64,000 nucleotides of DNA from Aliirhizobium wenxiniae (GTDB lineage: Bacteria > Pseudomonadota > Alphaproteobacteria > Rhizobiales > Rhizobiaceae). Every line of letters begins with the position of its first letter. The first letter of the stretch is position 1. Where the stretch lies: NCBI RefSeq assembly GCF_019511445.1, contig NZ_JAEUAN010000001.1, forward strand, positions 392,488 to 456,487, in the 5' to 3' direction. A program made the translations under genes and the position numbers. A model generated the notes under the pieces. That model saw nothing but the letters and a program-made list of their open reading frames with translations, made no database searches and was not told the DNA's origin. Positions 39,025-48,972 of this stretch are shown piece after piece.

Positions 39025-39121
39025 AGCATTTCCGCCTTTCTTCGAAACGCGTAACCGCTCTATCTGTTTGTTTAACGCAATTCCGGACGCAAAACCGGTT
39101 CCCACTTTTGCTGGAATTGCT
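39025..39121. repeat. Rhizobial intergenic repeat (about 97 bases)
   Basis: The gap between the Crp/Fnr stop and the response-regulator stop is filled by the widespread element containing GCAATTCCGGACGCAAAACC and ending in GGAATTGC. GCAATTCC (39077) and GGAATTGC (39113) form an inverted repeat. Confidence 0.65.
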
Positions 39122-39484
39122 TTAGGCGATTGCAAGCCGGGTTCTGATGCGGTCTGCCAAGGCGTCCGGATCACCCGGCTTGCTCATCCATTCGCTGCCT
39201 TCGAAAAGGTTGTCGTCCCATTCCGGCGGTTTCTCGCTGCCGGTATAGATCATGAACGGGATGCCGTTTTGCCGCAGGTGCGAGAGAACCGGCTGGCTGT
39301 CGCCATCGGCGAGGTAGAGATCCAAGAGCACGAAATCGGGTGACGCGCTATCCAACCAGGCGATTGCTTCCTTCTGGGAGCGGAGCGTGATGAAATTGTT
39401 CAAGCCCTTATCGACAAGCGCTTCTTCGATGTCGAGGGAGATCAGCGGCTGGTCTTCCAGCAACAATATGAGCTTGTCTGCCAA
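39122..39484 (-). CDS. Single-domain response regulator (receiver)
   Basis: 120 residues. Asp55 is the phosphoacceptor, E10/D11 the acidic pocket, Thr81 the switch residue and Lys102 (SKPGDP) the conserved lysine. No output domain. It is the paralogue of the receiver at 36442-36831 and is followed downstream by a rhizobial repeat. Physiological partner kinase unknown. Confidence 0.88.
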   Translation of the reverse strand: MADKLILLLEDQPLISLDIEEALVDKGLNNFITLRSQKEAIAWLDSASPDFVLLDLYLADGDSQPVLSHLRQNGIPFMIYTGSEKPPEWDDNLFEGSEWMSKPGDPDALADRIRTRLAIA

Positions 39485-39685
39485 TTCGAATCTCTTCCCC
39501 TACAACATACTGATTAGATAAACGGTTTTTGCGCGCGTGTACCCCTTTGTCTGATACCGTACCGAGGGTCTCCTGCGGGTTGTGTCGCGAATTTTATGGC
39601 CATAGATGGAAATCGTTCAAATCAAGCGGAGACTTCTCGTCCAGAGGAAGCCGAACAGGCCATGATCTCCTATCAAGGATGAGCG

Positions 39686-40402
39686 ATGGCTGACATTGTG
39701 CAAACGGCGGTCCGTAACAATCTGCTTCGGCTGATGACGCCTGCGACCTTCTCCGCAATCTCTACTCATCTGGACGTGGTGGACCTGCCGCGCGCCTTCG
39801 AGCTTTCGGAGCCGCATGAAGAGGCGGAATACGCGTATTTTCCCGAAACCGGCATTGCTTCCATCGTCGCCCGCTCACCGCAGGGGCAGCATGCCGAGAT
39901 CGGCATTTTCGGTCGTGACGGGATGACACCCGCTGCCGTCGTACTCGATGCCGGGTCAGATCCGTTTTCGATCTTCATGCAGGTTCAGGGCGATGGTTTT
40001 CGCATTTCGACCGCGCTTTTGAAGTCGCTGCTCGATCAGGATGCGGATCTGAAGAACCTGCTCGGGCGTTATGTTCAGGCGCTTTCGGTGCAAGGCGCAT
40101 TCACGTCTCTCTCCAATGCCGTTCATCATATCGATGAGCGGTTGGCCCGCTGGATTTTGATGTGCCACGACCGCACCGATGGTGACGAGATCAGCCTGAC
40201 GCACGAGTTCCTGTCGATCATGCTGGCGGTCCGGCGCCCGAGCGTGACGACGGCGCTGCATGTGCTGGAAGGCCGCAAGCTGATCTATTCGGAACGCGGC
40301 ATGGTGATCGTGCGCGACAGGCCGGCGCTCGAGGAATTTGCCGCCGACGCCTATGGCGAGAGCGAGCGGGAATATTTCAGGCTGCTCGGACCCTATAGCT
40401 GA
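39686..40402 (+). CDS. Crp/Fnr-family transcriptional regulator (second copy)
   Basis: 238 residues, ATG 39686 preceded by AAGGA. The same domain order as the regulator at 38305: a degenerate cyclic-nucleotide roll (FELSEPHEEAEYAYFPETGI) and a winged helix with LSIMLAVRRPSVTTALHVLE. The two share long identical stretches around AWILMCHDR... in the HTH region. It probably senses a non-nucleotide cue. No regulated target can be inferred. Confidence 0.88.
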   Translation: MADIVQTAVRNNLLRLMTPATFSAISTHLDVVDLPRAFELSEPHEEAEYAYFPETGIASIVARSPQGQHAEIGIFGRDGMTPAAVVLDAGSDPFSIFMQVQGDGFRISTALLKSLLDQDADLKNLLGRYVQALSVQGAFTSLSNAVHHIDERLARWILMCHDRTDGDEISLTHEFLSIMLAVRRPSVTTALHVLEGRKLIYSERGMVIVRDRPALEEFAADAYGESEREYFRLLGPYS

Positions 40403-40416
40403 TCGTCTCGTGAAAA

Positions 40417-40446
40417 GGGCGCCAATCCTTTTTGGAATTGACGCCC
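40417..40446. terminator. Bidirectional hairpin between Crp/Fnr and pepT
   Basis: GGGCGCCAAT pairs with ATTGACGCCC around a T-rich loop, between two convergent stop codons. One mismatch per arm. Confidence 0.5.
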
Positions 40447-40477
40447 GACGATGCTTCTCAGGTAACGTGTCCTGTTT

Positions 40478-41713
40478 TCAGGCGCGCTCTTCCCAAAGCT
40501 TTGCCAGTTCGACGATCGTTTTCACTGCCTTTTCCATGTCCTGGCTGCTGACCCATTCGATCGGCGAGTGGAAGGCGTGGCCGCCGGCGAAGATGTTGGG
40601 GCAGGGCAGGCCCATGAAGGAGAGGCGCGCACCATCCGTGCCGCCGCGGATGCTGCCGCGCACCGGCGACATGCCGGCCCGACGGATGGCCTCGATGGCG
40701 TTGTCGACGATCTCCGGGTGGTGGTCGAGCACTTCCTTCATGTTGCGATACTGCTCGGTGATTTTTAGCGTATGCGACGAGCCGGGGTACGCGGCCATCA
40801 CGTCAGTGATGATGGTCTCGAGCAGCTTCGCCTTTTCCTTCAGGCCCTCGGTCCTGAAATCGCGCAGGATGAGGCTGATCCTCGCGCCTTCCATCGTACC
40901 GGAGACAGAGGTCGGATGGATGAAACCGTCGCGGCCCTTGGTCGTTTCCGGCGTCATGTCCTTCGGCAGTTTGGCAATGATATTGCCGGCGATGCGGATG
41001 GCGTTTTCCATCTTGCCATAGGCAAAGCCCGGATGGATGGCGACGCCCTGAATGAGGATTTCGGCGCTGTCGGCCGAGAAGGTCTCGTCCTCGATCGTGC
41101 CGGCCGTCTCGCCATCGAGCGTATAGCCGAAATCGGCGCCGAGCTTCTTGAGATCGACCTTGGCGACGCCGCGGGCGATCTCCTCGTCGGGGGTGAAGAG
41201 GATGCGGATCGTGCCGTGCTTGATGTCGGGATTGTTGATGAGAAACTCGGCGGCGGTCATGATCTCGGCAAGGCCTGCCTTGTCGTCGGCGCCGAGCAGC
41301 GTGGTGCCGTCTGAGGTGATGACGTCATGGCCGATCTGGTTCTTCAGTTCCGGATGTTCGGCCGTCTTGATGATGCGGCTCTTGTCGCCCGGAAGGGTGA
41401 TGTCGCCGCCCTGATAGTTGCGGATCACCTGCGGCTTGACGCCCGTGCCGGAAAAGTCCGGTGCGGTGTCCATATGGGCACAGAAACAGATGACTGGGAC
41501 ATTGTTCTTGCCGGTGTTGGACGGGATCGTCGCGTAGACGTAACCGTGCTCATCGAGTTCGGCATCCTTGACGCCGATCGCCTGCAATTCGCTGACCAGA
41601 AGCCGGCCGAGATCGAGCTGTTTTGCCGTCGACGGCTGGGTGAGCGAAGAGGCGTCGGACTGGGTATCGAGGACGACGTAACGGAGGAAACGGCTGGTAA
41701 CGGTATCGGTCAT
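40478..41713 (-). CDS. pepT: Peptidase T (tripeptidase)
   Basis: 411 residues from ATG 41713, the usual PepT length. The M20 metal-site motifs are clear: FCAHMDTAPDFSG (His and Asp), LLGADDKAG, FTPDEEIARG (the catalytic Glu pair), GGTDGARLS and GGHAFHSPIEW. It removes the N-terminal residue of tripeptides, using two zinc ions. Upstream in-frame codons (to 41989) are not homologous. Alone on the minus strand, just after dctM. Confidence 0.95.
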   Translation of the reverse strand: MTDTVTSRFLRYVVLDTQSDASSLTQPSTAKQLDLGRLLVSELQAIGVKDAELDEHGYVYATIPSNTGKNNVPVICFCAHMDTAPDFSGTGVKPQVIRNYQGGDITLPGDKSRIIKTAEHPELKNQIGHDVITSDGTTLLGADDKAGLAEIMTAAEFLINNPDIKHGTIRILFTPDEEIARGVAKVDLKKLGADFGYTLDGETAGTIEDETFSADSAEILIQGVAIHPGFAYGKMENAIRIAGNIIAKLPKDMTPETTKGRDGFIHPTSVSGTMEGARISLILRDFRTEGLKEKAKLLETIITDVMAAYPGSSHTLKITEQYRNMKEVLDHHPEIVDNAIEAIRRAGMSPVRGSIRGGTDGARLSFMGLPCPNIFAGGHAFHSPIEWVSSQDMEKAVKTIVELAKLWEERA

Positions 41714-41817
41714 GATGAAATCCGGGTGGGGAAAACGATTTGAATGCAGCTGACCATAGACCCTGGTGCCTGCGCCGTGAACCGCAATTTCTTGCAATAG
41801 GGATGCCCAGAATGACA

Positions 41818-41837
41818 GATCCCGCCGAAGCGGGATC
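41818..41837. terminator. Perfect hairpin after dctM
   Basis: GATCCCGC-4-GCGGGATC, directly downstream of the dctM stop on the minus strand. No long T run, so it may be a repeat-derived 3' stabilising hairpin. Confidence 0.45.
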
Positions 41838-41853
41838 CGAGATGTTTCGTGGT

Positions 41854-43134
41854 TTACCGGAACAGGCCCGGCAGCCAGAGTGAGAGAGACGGGATGTATG
41901 TCACCGCAAGGAGAACAAGAAGGCTGGCGCCGAAGAAGGGCCAGATCGTGCGCATCGCCTCTCGGATCGATATGCCGCCCACCGCGCAACTGACGAAGAG
42001 CACGGTGCCGACCGGTGGCGTGTTCAAGCCGATACCGGCATTGAGGATCATCACGACGCCGAAATGGACCGGATCGATGCCGAAGGCTTTTACCACCGGA
42101 AGCAGGATCGGCGTGGCGATGATGACCATCGGTGCCATGTCCATGAAGGTGCCGAGGATGAGCAGGATAATGTTGATCATCAGGAGTACGATGATCGGGT
42201 TATCCGAGATGGCGCTGATCGCGGCGATGATCAGCGTCTGGACCTGCAGGAAGGCCATCAGCCAGCCGAAGGAGGCGGCGGTGCCGATGACCAGAAGGAC
42301 CATGGCCGTCGTGCGTACAGCGCCCATGACGGCCTCGACGAACCCTTCCCAATCCAGTTCGCGATAGACGAGCATGGCGACAAGGAAGGCATAAAGGACG
42401 GCAATGCAGGAGCTTTCCGTTGCGGTGAAAACACCCGAGCGCACGCCGCCGAAGATGATGGCGATCAGCAGGATGCCGGGGAGCGAGGCGAGCAGGTAAT
42501 AACCGACGCGACGGAAGCCCGGAAACGGATCGGCCGGATAACCGCGCTTGACGGCAACCCACCAGGCCGTGACCATCAGGGCGGCAGCAAGCAGGATCCC
42601 CGGAATGATGCCGGCGGTAAAGAGATCGGCGACCGAGACATTGCCGCCGGCTGCGATCGAATAGAGGATCATGTTGTGCGACGGCGGGATCATCAGGGCG
42701 ATGATGGCGGCGTTTGCGGTGACATTGACCGCATAATCCCGGTCATAACCGCGCTTGGCCATTTGCGGGATCATCAGGCCGCCGACTGCCGAAGCGTCGG
42801 CGACTGCCGATCCGGAAATGCCGCCGAAAAGCGTCGAGGCGACGACATTGACCTGACCGAGGCCGCCGCGCATATGGCCGACGAGGCCTGCCGCAAAACG
42901 GATCAGCCTTGCGGCGATGCCACCGCGCACCATCAGGTCACCGGCGAAGATGAAGAACGGGATCGCCATCATGGCAAAGACGTTCATGCCGGAATTCATC
43001 TGCTGGAAAACGACGATCGGCGGCAGGCCGAGATAGAGCACGGTCGCGAAGGAGGCGATGCCGAGGCAGAAGGCGATCGGCATGCCGATGATCATCAAAA
43101 AGGTGAAGGCGCCGAAAAGGATCGTATAGGCCAT
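41854..43134 (-). CDS. dctM: TRAP transporter large permease subunit
   Basis: 426 residues, 11-13 membrane segments. FGGISGSAVADASAVGGLMIPQM and NANIIALMIPPSH-like NAAIIALMIPPSHNMI are the DctM hallmarks. It forms the sodium-driven translocation pathway with DctQ. Start overlaps the dctQ stop by one base (TAATG), so the two are coupled. The neighbouring galactarate enzymes suggest it carries a hexarate or uronate. Confidence 0.95.
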   Translation of the reverse strand: MAYTILFGAFTFLMIIGMPIAFCLGIASFATVLYLGLPPIVVFQQMNSGMNVFAMMAIPFFIFAGDLMVRGGIAARLIRFAAGLVGHMRGGLGQVNVVASTLFGGISGSAVADASAVGGLMIPQMAKRGYDRDYAVNVTANAAIIALMIPPSHNMILYSIAAGGNVSVADLFTAGIIPGILLAAALMVTAWWVAVKRGYPADPFPGFRRVGYYLLASLPGILLIAIIFGGVRSGVFTATESSCIAVLYAFLVAMLVYRELDWEGFVEAVMGAVRTTAMVLLVIGTAASFGWLMAFLQVQTLIIAAISAISDNPIIVLLMINIILLILGTFMDMAPMVIIATPILLPVVKAFGIDPVHFGVVMILNAGIGLNTPPVGTVLFVSCAVGGISIREAMRTIWPFFGASLLVLLAVTYIPSLSLWLPGLFR

Positions 43135-43655
43135 TATGCGGCCTCCTGCACGAGCACGTCGGCAGCGATTTCCTCGCCGATCGCGACGTCGATGAAACGT
43201 TCAAGGGCAAAGATCGCGATCATCGCGCCGCCGCCGATCATCGGGAAGAAATCGGTGCCGCCCGGCCAGCCGAGGACTGGAATGCGGGCGGTCCATGTGC
43301 CGGCGGCAAGCAGGGTCGAATAATAGGCCATGCCGATGCCGAAGAGCACGATCAGGCCGAGGCTCAAGAGGTCCATCGCCTTCTGGATGTTCGCCGGCAT
43401 GACGTAGCGGACGATATCGAGACCGAGATGCACGCTTTCGCGCACGCCGACGGCGGCGCCCAGCATGATGAACCACGACATCAGGTAGAGCGACAGCGGC
43501 TCCGACCAGCTCGGGCTGTCGTTCAGGACGTAACGGCTGAAGACCTGCCAGCCGACGATCAGCGTCATGGCGACCATGCCGATGCCGGCGATCCAGAGTG
43601 ATAAGCGGCTGACCACACCCAGCACGGGTTTTATCGCCTGCATGAATTTTCGCAT
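43134..43655 (-). CDS. dctQ: TRAP transporter small permease subunit
   Basis: 173 residues from ATG 43655. Four membrane segments, with the DctQ pattern VFSRYVLNDSPSWSEPLSLYLMSW and GAAVGVRESVHLGLD. It bridges the substrate-binding protein and DctM. It is one base overlapped with dctM, but 223 bases downstream of dctP, an unusual gap filled by a palindromic repeat. Confidence 0.95.
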   Translation of the reverse strand: MRKFMQAIKPVLGVVSRLSLWIAGIGMVAMTLIVGWQVFSRYVLNDSPSWSEPLSLYLMSWFIMLGAAVGVRESVHLGLDIVRYVMPANIQKAMDLLSLGLIVLFGIGMAYYSTLLAAGTWTARIPVLGWPGGTDFFPMIGGGAMIAIFALERFIDVAIGEEIAADVLVQEAA

Positions 43656-43733
43656 TGTTCTGTTCCTCCTCGATCCGGCGCTTTCCCCGACGCCGGTGGG
43701 TCTTATGTCGTCGCCACTTATGCCTTGCGTCTT

Positions 43734-43808
43734 CCTCGGGCCTGTCCCGAGGATCTGTTGCCGTCTCGCAGTTTTCGACGTGATTAGATCCTCGGGACAA
43801 GCCCGAGG
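43734..43808. repeat. Large palindromic repeat (RIME-type) inside the TRAP operon
   Basis: Two arms of 23 bases (43734-43756 and 43786-43808) match as inverted repeats with a single mismatch; each contains TGTCCCGAGGATCT or its complement. The arms enclose a 29-base loop. The same arm core recurs at 59497. It lies between dctP and dctQ. Confidence 0.75.
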
Positions 43809-43841
43809 ATGACGGGTGAGGGTGTGCCCGCACCCAAACAA

Positions 43842-43868
43842 GAACCGGCCCCACAAGGGGGCCGGTTC
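43842..43868 (-). terminator. Terminator-like hairpin after dctP
   Basis: GAACCGGCCCC-4-GGGGGCCGGTTC, 11 base pairs, ten bases after the dctP stop, followed on the minus strand by TTGTTT. It could limit transcription into dctQM. Confidence 0.6.
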
Positions 43869-43878
43869 AGTACCTATT

Positions 43879-44877
43879 TCACTGCACCGCCTGGATCTCT
43901 TCCAAGAGCGCCTTCATCGAAGCGTCAGTGACGAACTTGTCGTAGACCGGCTTCATCGCGGCGGAGAACTCTTCCTTGTCGACGTTGATGACGTTGACGC
44001 CACCGGCGCGGACCTTTTCTTCCGAGGTCTTTTCGCGGGCGCTCCAGAGTTCGCGCATCTTCACGACCGAGTCCTTGGCTGCCTGGCGGACGATCTTCTG
44101 GTCGTCCGGGGTCAGCTTGTCCCAGGAGACCTTGGACATGACGAGGATTTCCGGGTTCATCGAATGCTGGGTCAGCGTGTAGTTCTTCGCCACTTCATAA
44201 TGGCGGGCGGACTCGTAGGACGGCCAGTTGTTTTCCGCGCCGTCGACCACGCCGGTTTCCAGCGAGGAATAGACTTCGCCCATCGGCATCGGCGTCGGGT
44301 TTGCGCCGAAGGCCTGCATCATGGCGATCCAGAGGTCGGACTGCTGGACGCGGATTTTCAGGCCCTTGAGGTCGGCGAGTTTCTCGACCGGCTTCTTGGT
44401 AGTGTAGAAGGAGCGGGCGCCACTATCATAATAGGCTAGGCCGATCAGGCCGTGGGGTTCGAAGGCGGCCAGGATCTTGTCGCCGATCGGGCCGTCAACG
44501 ACCTTGTGCATATGGTCGGTCGAGCGGAACAGGAAGGGCAGGCCGAGGACGACAGTTTCCGGGATCAGGTTGTTGAACGGCGCCGCATTGACGCGGTTCA
44601 TGTCGATGACGCCGAAACGGGTCTGTTCGATCGTGTCCTTTTCGCCGCCGAGAACAGAGTTATTCATCACCTGAATGCCGATGCGACCGCCGGTGCGTTC
44701 CTTGACGAGATCGCCCATATATTTGACCGCGTCGACGGTCGGGTAGCCATCCGGGTGGATGTCGGCCGAGCGCAGGGTGATTTCCTGAGCGTGGGCGCCA
44801 GTCGGGACCATCGAGACGGCCGTCGTCGCAGCGAGTGCGAGCGTCAGCGCCAGCCCGAGAGCTTTCGTGATTTTCAT
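43879..44877 (-). CDS. dctP: TRAP substrate-binding protein (DctP family)
   Basis: 332 residues from ATG 44877 (AGGAGG upstream), with a signal peptide ending ...GAHAQ. The DctP fold is marked by LGGEKDTIEQTRFGVIDMNRVNAA, PFLFRSTDHMHKVV and the conserved Arg in LKIRVQQSD, which pairs with the substrate carboxylate. Linked to Gli, Gci and KdgD, it probably binds galactarate, glucarate or galacturonate. A hairpin in the short gap from gli may stabilise its mRNA. Confidence 0.94.
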   Translation of the reverse strand: MKITKALGLALTLALAATTAVSMVPTGAHAQEITLRSADIHPDGYPTVDAVKYMGDLVKERTGGRIGIQVMNNSVLGGEKDTIEQTRFGVIDMNRVNAAPFNNLIPETVVLGLPFLFRSTDHMHKVVDGPIGDKILAAFEPHGLIGLAYYDSGARSFYTTKKPVEKLADLKGLKIRVQQSDLWIAMMQAFGANPTPMPMGEVYSSLETGVVDGAENNWPSYESARHYEVAKNYTLTQHSMNPEILVMSKVSWDKLTPDDQKIVRQAAKDSVVKMRELWSAREKTSEEKVRAGGVNVINVDKEEFSAAMKPVYDKFVTDASMKALLEEIQAVQ

Positions 44878-44895
44878 GTTTTCCTCCTCCAAAGA

Positions 44896-44919
44896 AACCG
44901 GTGCCTCCACGCACCGGTT
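44896..44919 (-). promoter_or_regulatory. Intercistronic stem-loop between gli and dctP
   Basis: AACCGGTGC-6-GCACCGGTT, a perfect nine-base-pair hairpin just upstream of the dctP ribosome binding site. It may stop 3' decay of the upstream message or act as a processing site. Confidence 0.5.
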
Positions 44920-44929
44920 GTTCAAAATA

Positions 44930-45811
44930 TCAACTCGTTGATGCACTCCATGCCTGCAGAGCGAAAAGCGTCTGCGGGTTCTCTATCAGGGCTAGATGCC
45001 GGGCCTTATCGTCCGGCAGCCAGCCAAGCACGGTATCGGTCAATGCCGCGTCATCCGGGTAGTCCGCCTGTTCGCGGGCCAGATTGTGCGGCCAGTTGGT
45101 GCCCCAGACAATCCGTTCCGGGGCATAGTTTGCGATATCACGGGCAACGGCTGCGACATCGGCATAGTCGGGTCCGCCCGTTTTCGATGATTCATAGACG
45201 CCGGCGAATTTGAACCAGCAGTTTCCTTGATCGATCAGGCGTTTGACGGCAGCGATCTCTTCGCTGTCGGGTGTGACGCCGGAGAAGAATTTTCCGTGGT
45301 GGTCGAAGACCCAGCGGGATTTCAGCTTTGCCAGGCGCGCTTCGTGATCGAGGATGTTGCTGCCGTCGAACTGGACGGCAAGCATCCAGCCGTGGGCGGC
45401 GGCTTTCGCATCGACCGTTTCGAGTTCCGAGAGGCTGACGGCACCGCCCGGCAGATCCATGATACGGGCGCCGACAATGCCTGCTTCGGTGAGGCGCGCC
45501 ATTTCGGCATCGCTCGTTGTGGCGTCGATGATGCCGACGCCACGGGCGACATTGCCCATGATGTCGAGACAGGCGATGAGATTGGAATTGTCCCGCTGAT
45601 GCGCATTGCCTTGCGTGATGATGACACGGTCGATGCCGAGCCATTGCATGAGTTGCCGATACTGATCGGGATCGGGCAGGGCGCCTGCGGGCAGGCCTGG
45701 GCCACCGGGCAGCGACGGATAGTCCGGCAGATACATGTGCATCTGCGTATCGACCGCACCCTGCGGCAGCTTAATCTTCGGAGAACTGCCGGTGAGGGTG
45801 CGAACGAGCAT
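44930..45811 (-). CDS. gli: D-galactarolactone isomerase
   Basis: 293 residues of the amidohydrolase superfamily. The N-terminal metal motif is DTQMHMYLPDYPSLPGGPG, and VFDHHGKFF, KFAGVYESS and IVWGTNWPHN mark the remaining active-site strands. This closely follows the Agrobacterium enzyme that converts D-galactaro-1,5-lactone (and glucaro-lactone) to the 1,4-lactone. It overlaps the gci stop by one base. Assignment is from recognition of the sequence, not from a search. Confidence 0.88.
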   Translation of the reverse strand: MLVRTLTGSSPKIKLPQGAVDTQMHMYLPDYPSLPGGPGLPAGALPDPDQYRQLMQWLGIDRVIITQGNAHQRDNSNLIACLDIMGNVARGVGIIDATTSDAEMARLTEAGIVGARIMDLPGGAVSLSELETVDAKAAAHGWMLAVQFDGSNILDHEARLAKLKSRWVFDHHGKFFSGVTPDSEEIAAVKRLIDQGNCWFKFAGVYESSKTGGPDYADVAAVARDIANYAPERIVWGTNWPHNLAREQADYPDDAALTDTVLGWLPDDKARHLALIENPQTLFALQAWSASTS

Positions 45812-46959
45812 CAGGCTGTCGCCTTTTCGTCTGGCATGCGGAATTCCTTCAGCGCGTCGCGGTCGATCTCGATGCCGAGGCCGGGGCCGTTCGGGATCTG
45901 CACCACGCCGCCCTTATGCTCGATCGGCGTCTTGACGATCGCCTGACGGAAGGGATTGTGCGTGCGATCGAATTCGAGGATCGGTTCGATCGGGTTGACG
46001 CGGACAGGGCTCGGGACCATCGCCGCCATGAACTGCAGGGCGGCTGCGATATGGACGGCGGTGCCCCAGACGTGAGGAACGACGCGGATGCCGTGGAGGG
46101 CTGCAAGATCGGCAACACGCTTGGCTTCGGTAAAGCCGCCGACGCCCGCGAGATCCGGCTGGACGATGTCGATGGCGCGGGTTTCGATCGGCTCCTTCAT
46201 GCCCCAGCGGGTATGCCATGTCTCGCCGCCGGCGACCGGGATCGGCTGTTTGGCGCGGACTTCGCGATATGCAGCAAGCTGTTCGGGAACGACAGGCTCC
46301 TCGAACCAGTCTATGCCATACTCAGCGGCAGCGTTGCCGAGGCGGATAGCCTCGACAGCGTCGTAACCGTGGTTGGCGTCGATCATCAGTCGCATGTCGG
46401 GGCCGGCGGCCTCGCGGACGGCACGGATGACGCGCAGGTCTTCCTCGACGCCGAAGCCGATCTTGATCTTGGTGGCGTGAAAACCTTCCGCCCGGTAGCG
46501 AGCGACGTCGGTGGCATTGTCCTCGACGCGATCGACGCCGTCACGCTTGAAGCTGCCCGTTGCGTAAGCTCGGATGCTCTCGCGGAAACGCCCGCCGAGA
46601 AGGATGGAAATGGGGGCGTTGAAATGTTTGCCCTTGATATCCCAGAGCGCTATGTCGATGCCGGAAAGGGCGGTGACGGTCAGACCGCGCTGGCCCTGGT
46701 CACGAAGCGCATTGTAGAGCTTGGCCCAGATCTTTTCCGTCTCAAGCGGATTTTCGCCGATTAGCCAGTTGGCATAGGCCTGAACGACCGCAGCATTGGG
46801 CCGGGCAGGGCCAAGGCATTCGCCCCAGCCCACCGTGCCGTCGTCGCACTCGATCTCAACCAATATGTGAGCCCGGCGATCGAAGCGCATGGAGGCGCTT
46901 TCGAAAGCCACATCGAGCCGGTGTTCAAGAAGGTGAGTGCGAACCGACGCTATCTTCAT
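45811..46959 (-). CDS. gci: D-galactarolactone cycloisomerase
   Basis: 382 residues of the enolase superfamily, mandelate-racemase subgroup. K164 and K166 (KIKIG), metal ligands D194, E220 and E246, and H296 (VPHVWGT) are all present. The numbering and sequence follow the Agrobacterium Gci, which opens D-galactaro-1,4-lactone to 3-deoxy-2-keto-hexarate. Its start lies five bases from the kdgD stop, and its stop overlaps gli, so the three enzymes are one operon. Confidence 0.92.
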   Translation of the reverse strand: MKIASVRTHLLEHRLDVAFESASMRFDRRAHILVEIECDDGTVGWGECLGPARPNAAVVQAYANWLIGENPLETEKIWAKLYNALRDQGQRGLTVTALSGIDIALWDIKGKHFNAPISILLGGRFRESIRAYATGSFKRDGVDRVEDNATDVARYRAEGFHATKIKIGFGVEEDLRVIRAVREAAGPDMRLMIDANHGYDAVEAIRLGNAAAEYGIDWFEEPVVPEQLAAYREVRAKQPIPVAGGETWHTRWGMKEPIETRAIDIVQPDLAGVGGFTEAKRVADLAALHGIRVVPHVWGTAVHIAAALQFMAAMVPSPVRVNPIEPILEFDRTHNPFRQAIVKTPIEHKGGVVQIPNGPGLGIEIDRDALKEFRMPDEKATA

Positions 46960-46964
46960 CCGGC

Positions 46965-47945
<981 letters not shown>

Positions 47946-47949
47946 TAAG

Positions 47950-48702
47950 TTATCTGACATCTTCTCGCTGTGCGCGAAGCAGGTTCCTGTAGCGCAACTG
48001 GCTTCCACGCAGGTGCTTGCGCATCGCTTCGCGGGCCTTTTCCTCGTTTCCTTCGGAAATGGCGGTGACGATCGCATGGTGCTCATCGACAAGCAGGTTG
48101 ATGTAATCCATCTGCTCTTCCGCCGTTTCGTCGCCACGCAGGGCGGCGCGAGGAATGACGTTCTTGCCGATCATCGTCAGAAACTCGCGGAAGCGTGGGT
48201 TGTTGGTCGCATCTGCTATAGAGAGGTGAAGCGCGAAGTCGGCCTCGCTTGTCGGCTGATGCGCTTCCAGGCAGGCACGCACGGCATAATGACGCTCGAA
48301 TATCACTTCTTCCTGTGCCGGGGAGCGCCGCAGGGCCGCCATTCCAGCTGATTCGACCTCAACGGCAGTCCTCAGTTCCAGCAGTTCGATCATCGAGGAA
48401 ACGCGTGCGAGATCGATATGGCCGAGGGAGAGGTTGAATGGCGGCGGCGTGGGGGTGGCCTGAAGGACGAAGACGCCGGCGCCCTGGCGGGCCTCCACAA
48501 GCCGATCGGACCGCAAGGCGGCAAGCGCTTCCCGGACTACCGTCCTGCTGACCCCATGCGCCAACGTCAGTTGTGCTTCGCTTGGAAGCTTGGAACCTGG
48601 CGGAAACTGACCTTCGGCGATTGCCTGACGCAATGTGTCGCTCAATTGCGTGGCGCGTGTTTTTGGGGAGGCGATCAGATCCGTGTTGAGTTCGTCGCTC
48701 AT
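47950..48702 (-). CDS. GntR/FadR-family (FCD) transcriptional regulator of the hexarate operon
   Basis: 250 residues. The N-terminal winged HTH (LRQAIAEGQFPPGSKLPSE, VSRTVVREALAALRSDRLV) is followed by an FCD ligand domain with the metal-type residues in HLSIADATNNPRF and HHAIVTAI. FCD regulators of uronate and hexarate pathways act as repressors relieved by the substrate. Position directly upstream of kdgD-gci-gli-dctPQM fits. A TGTAYGACAA motif lies at both its own promoter and the kdgD promoter. Confidence 0.92.
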   Translation of the reverse strand: MSDELNTDLIASPKTRATQLSDTLRQAIAEGQFPPGSKLPSEAQLTLAHGVSRTVVREALAALRSDRLVEARQGAGVFVLQATPTPPPFNLSLGHIDLARVSSMIELLELRTAVEVESAGMAALRRSPAQEEVIFERHYAVRACLEAHQPTSEADFALHLSIADATNNPRFREFLTMIGKNVIPRAALRGDETAEEQMDYINLLVDEHHAIVTAISEGNEEKAREAMRKHLRGSQLRYRNLLRAQREDVR

Positions 48703-48972
48703 GGATGCGTTTCCTTCCTGGAAAATTATAATTCCCGAAATTTTCCGGGTTCGATCGCTTATCGCTGTCTAATCCAACATGTATGACAAGTGGAGCTGTT
48801 TGTCACCCATTCATAGAGATGCGTCTTGGTCCGGATTTATCGCACAGGCTGTGAGCGGGCGACATAAGCCGGAATGACGCGGTTGGCTGGCCGATTGTCT
48901 CGGCCGTGCCTGATGTTGAAAACGGCGTCGTGGGGCTCTACCACGAGTGTGGACAGATGCTGGAGTGTTGCC
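48703..48972. other. 270-base divergent spacer between gntR and the DUF922 gene
   Basis: It holds the 48780-48789 operator, a TTGTCA -35-like box for gntR overlapping it, and an AT-rich inverted repeat GGAAAATT/AATTTTCC (about 48719-48745). No credible gene. Confidence 0.45.
48780..48789. promoter_or_regulatory. Candidate GntR operator at the gntR promoter
   Basis: TGTATGACAA, 9 of 10 bases shared with the motif at the kdgD promoter. Reverse complement includes TTGTCA, a possible gntR -35 box. Confidence 0.5.
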
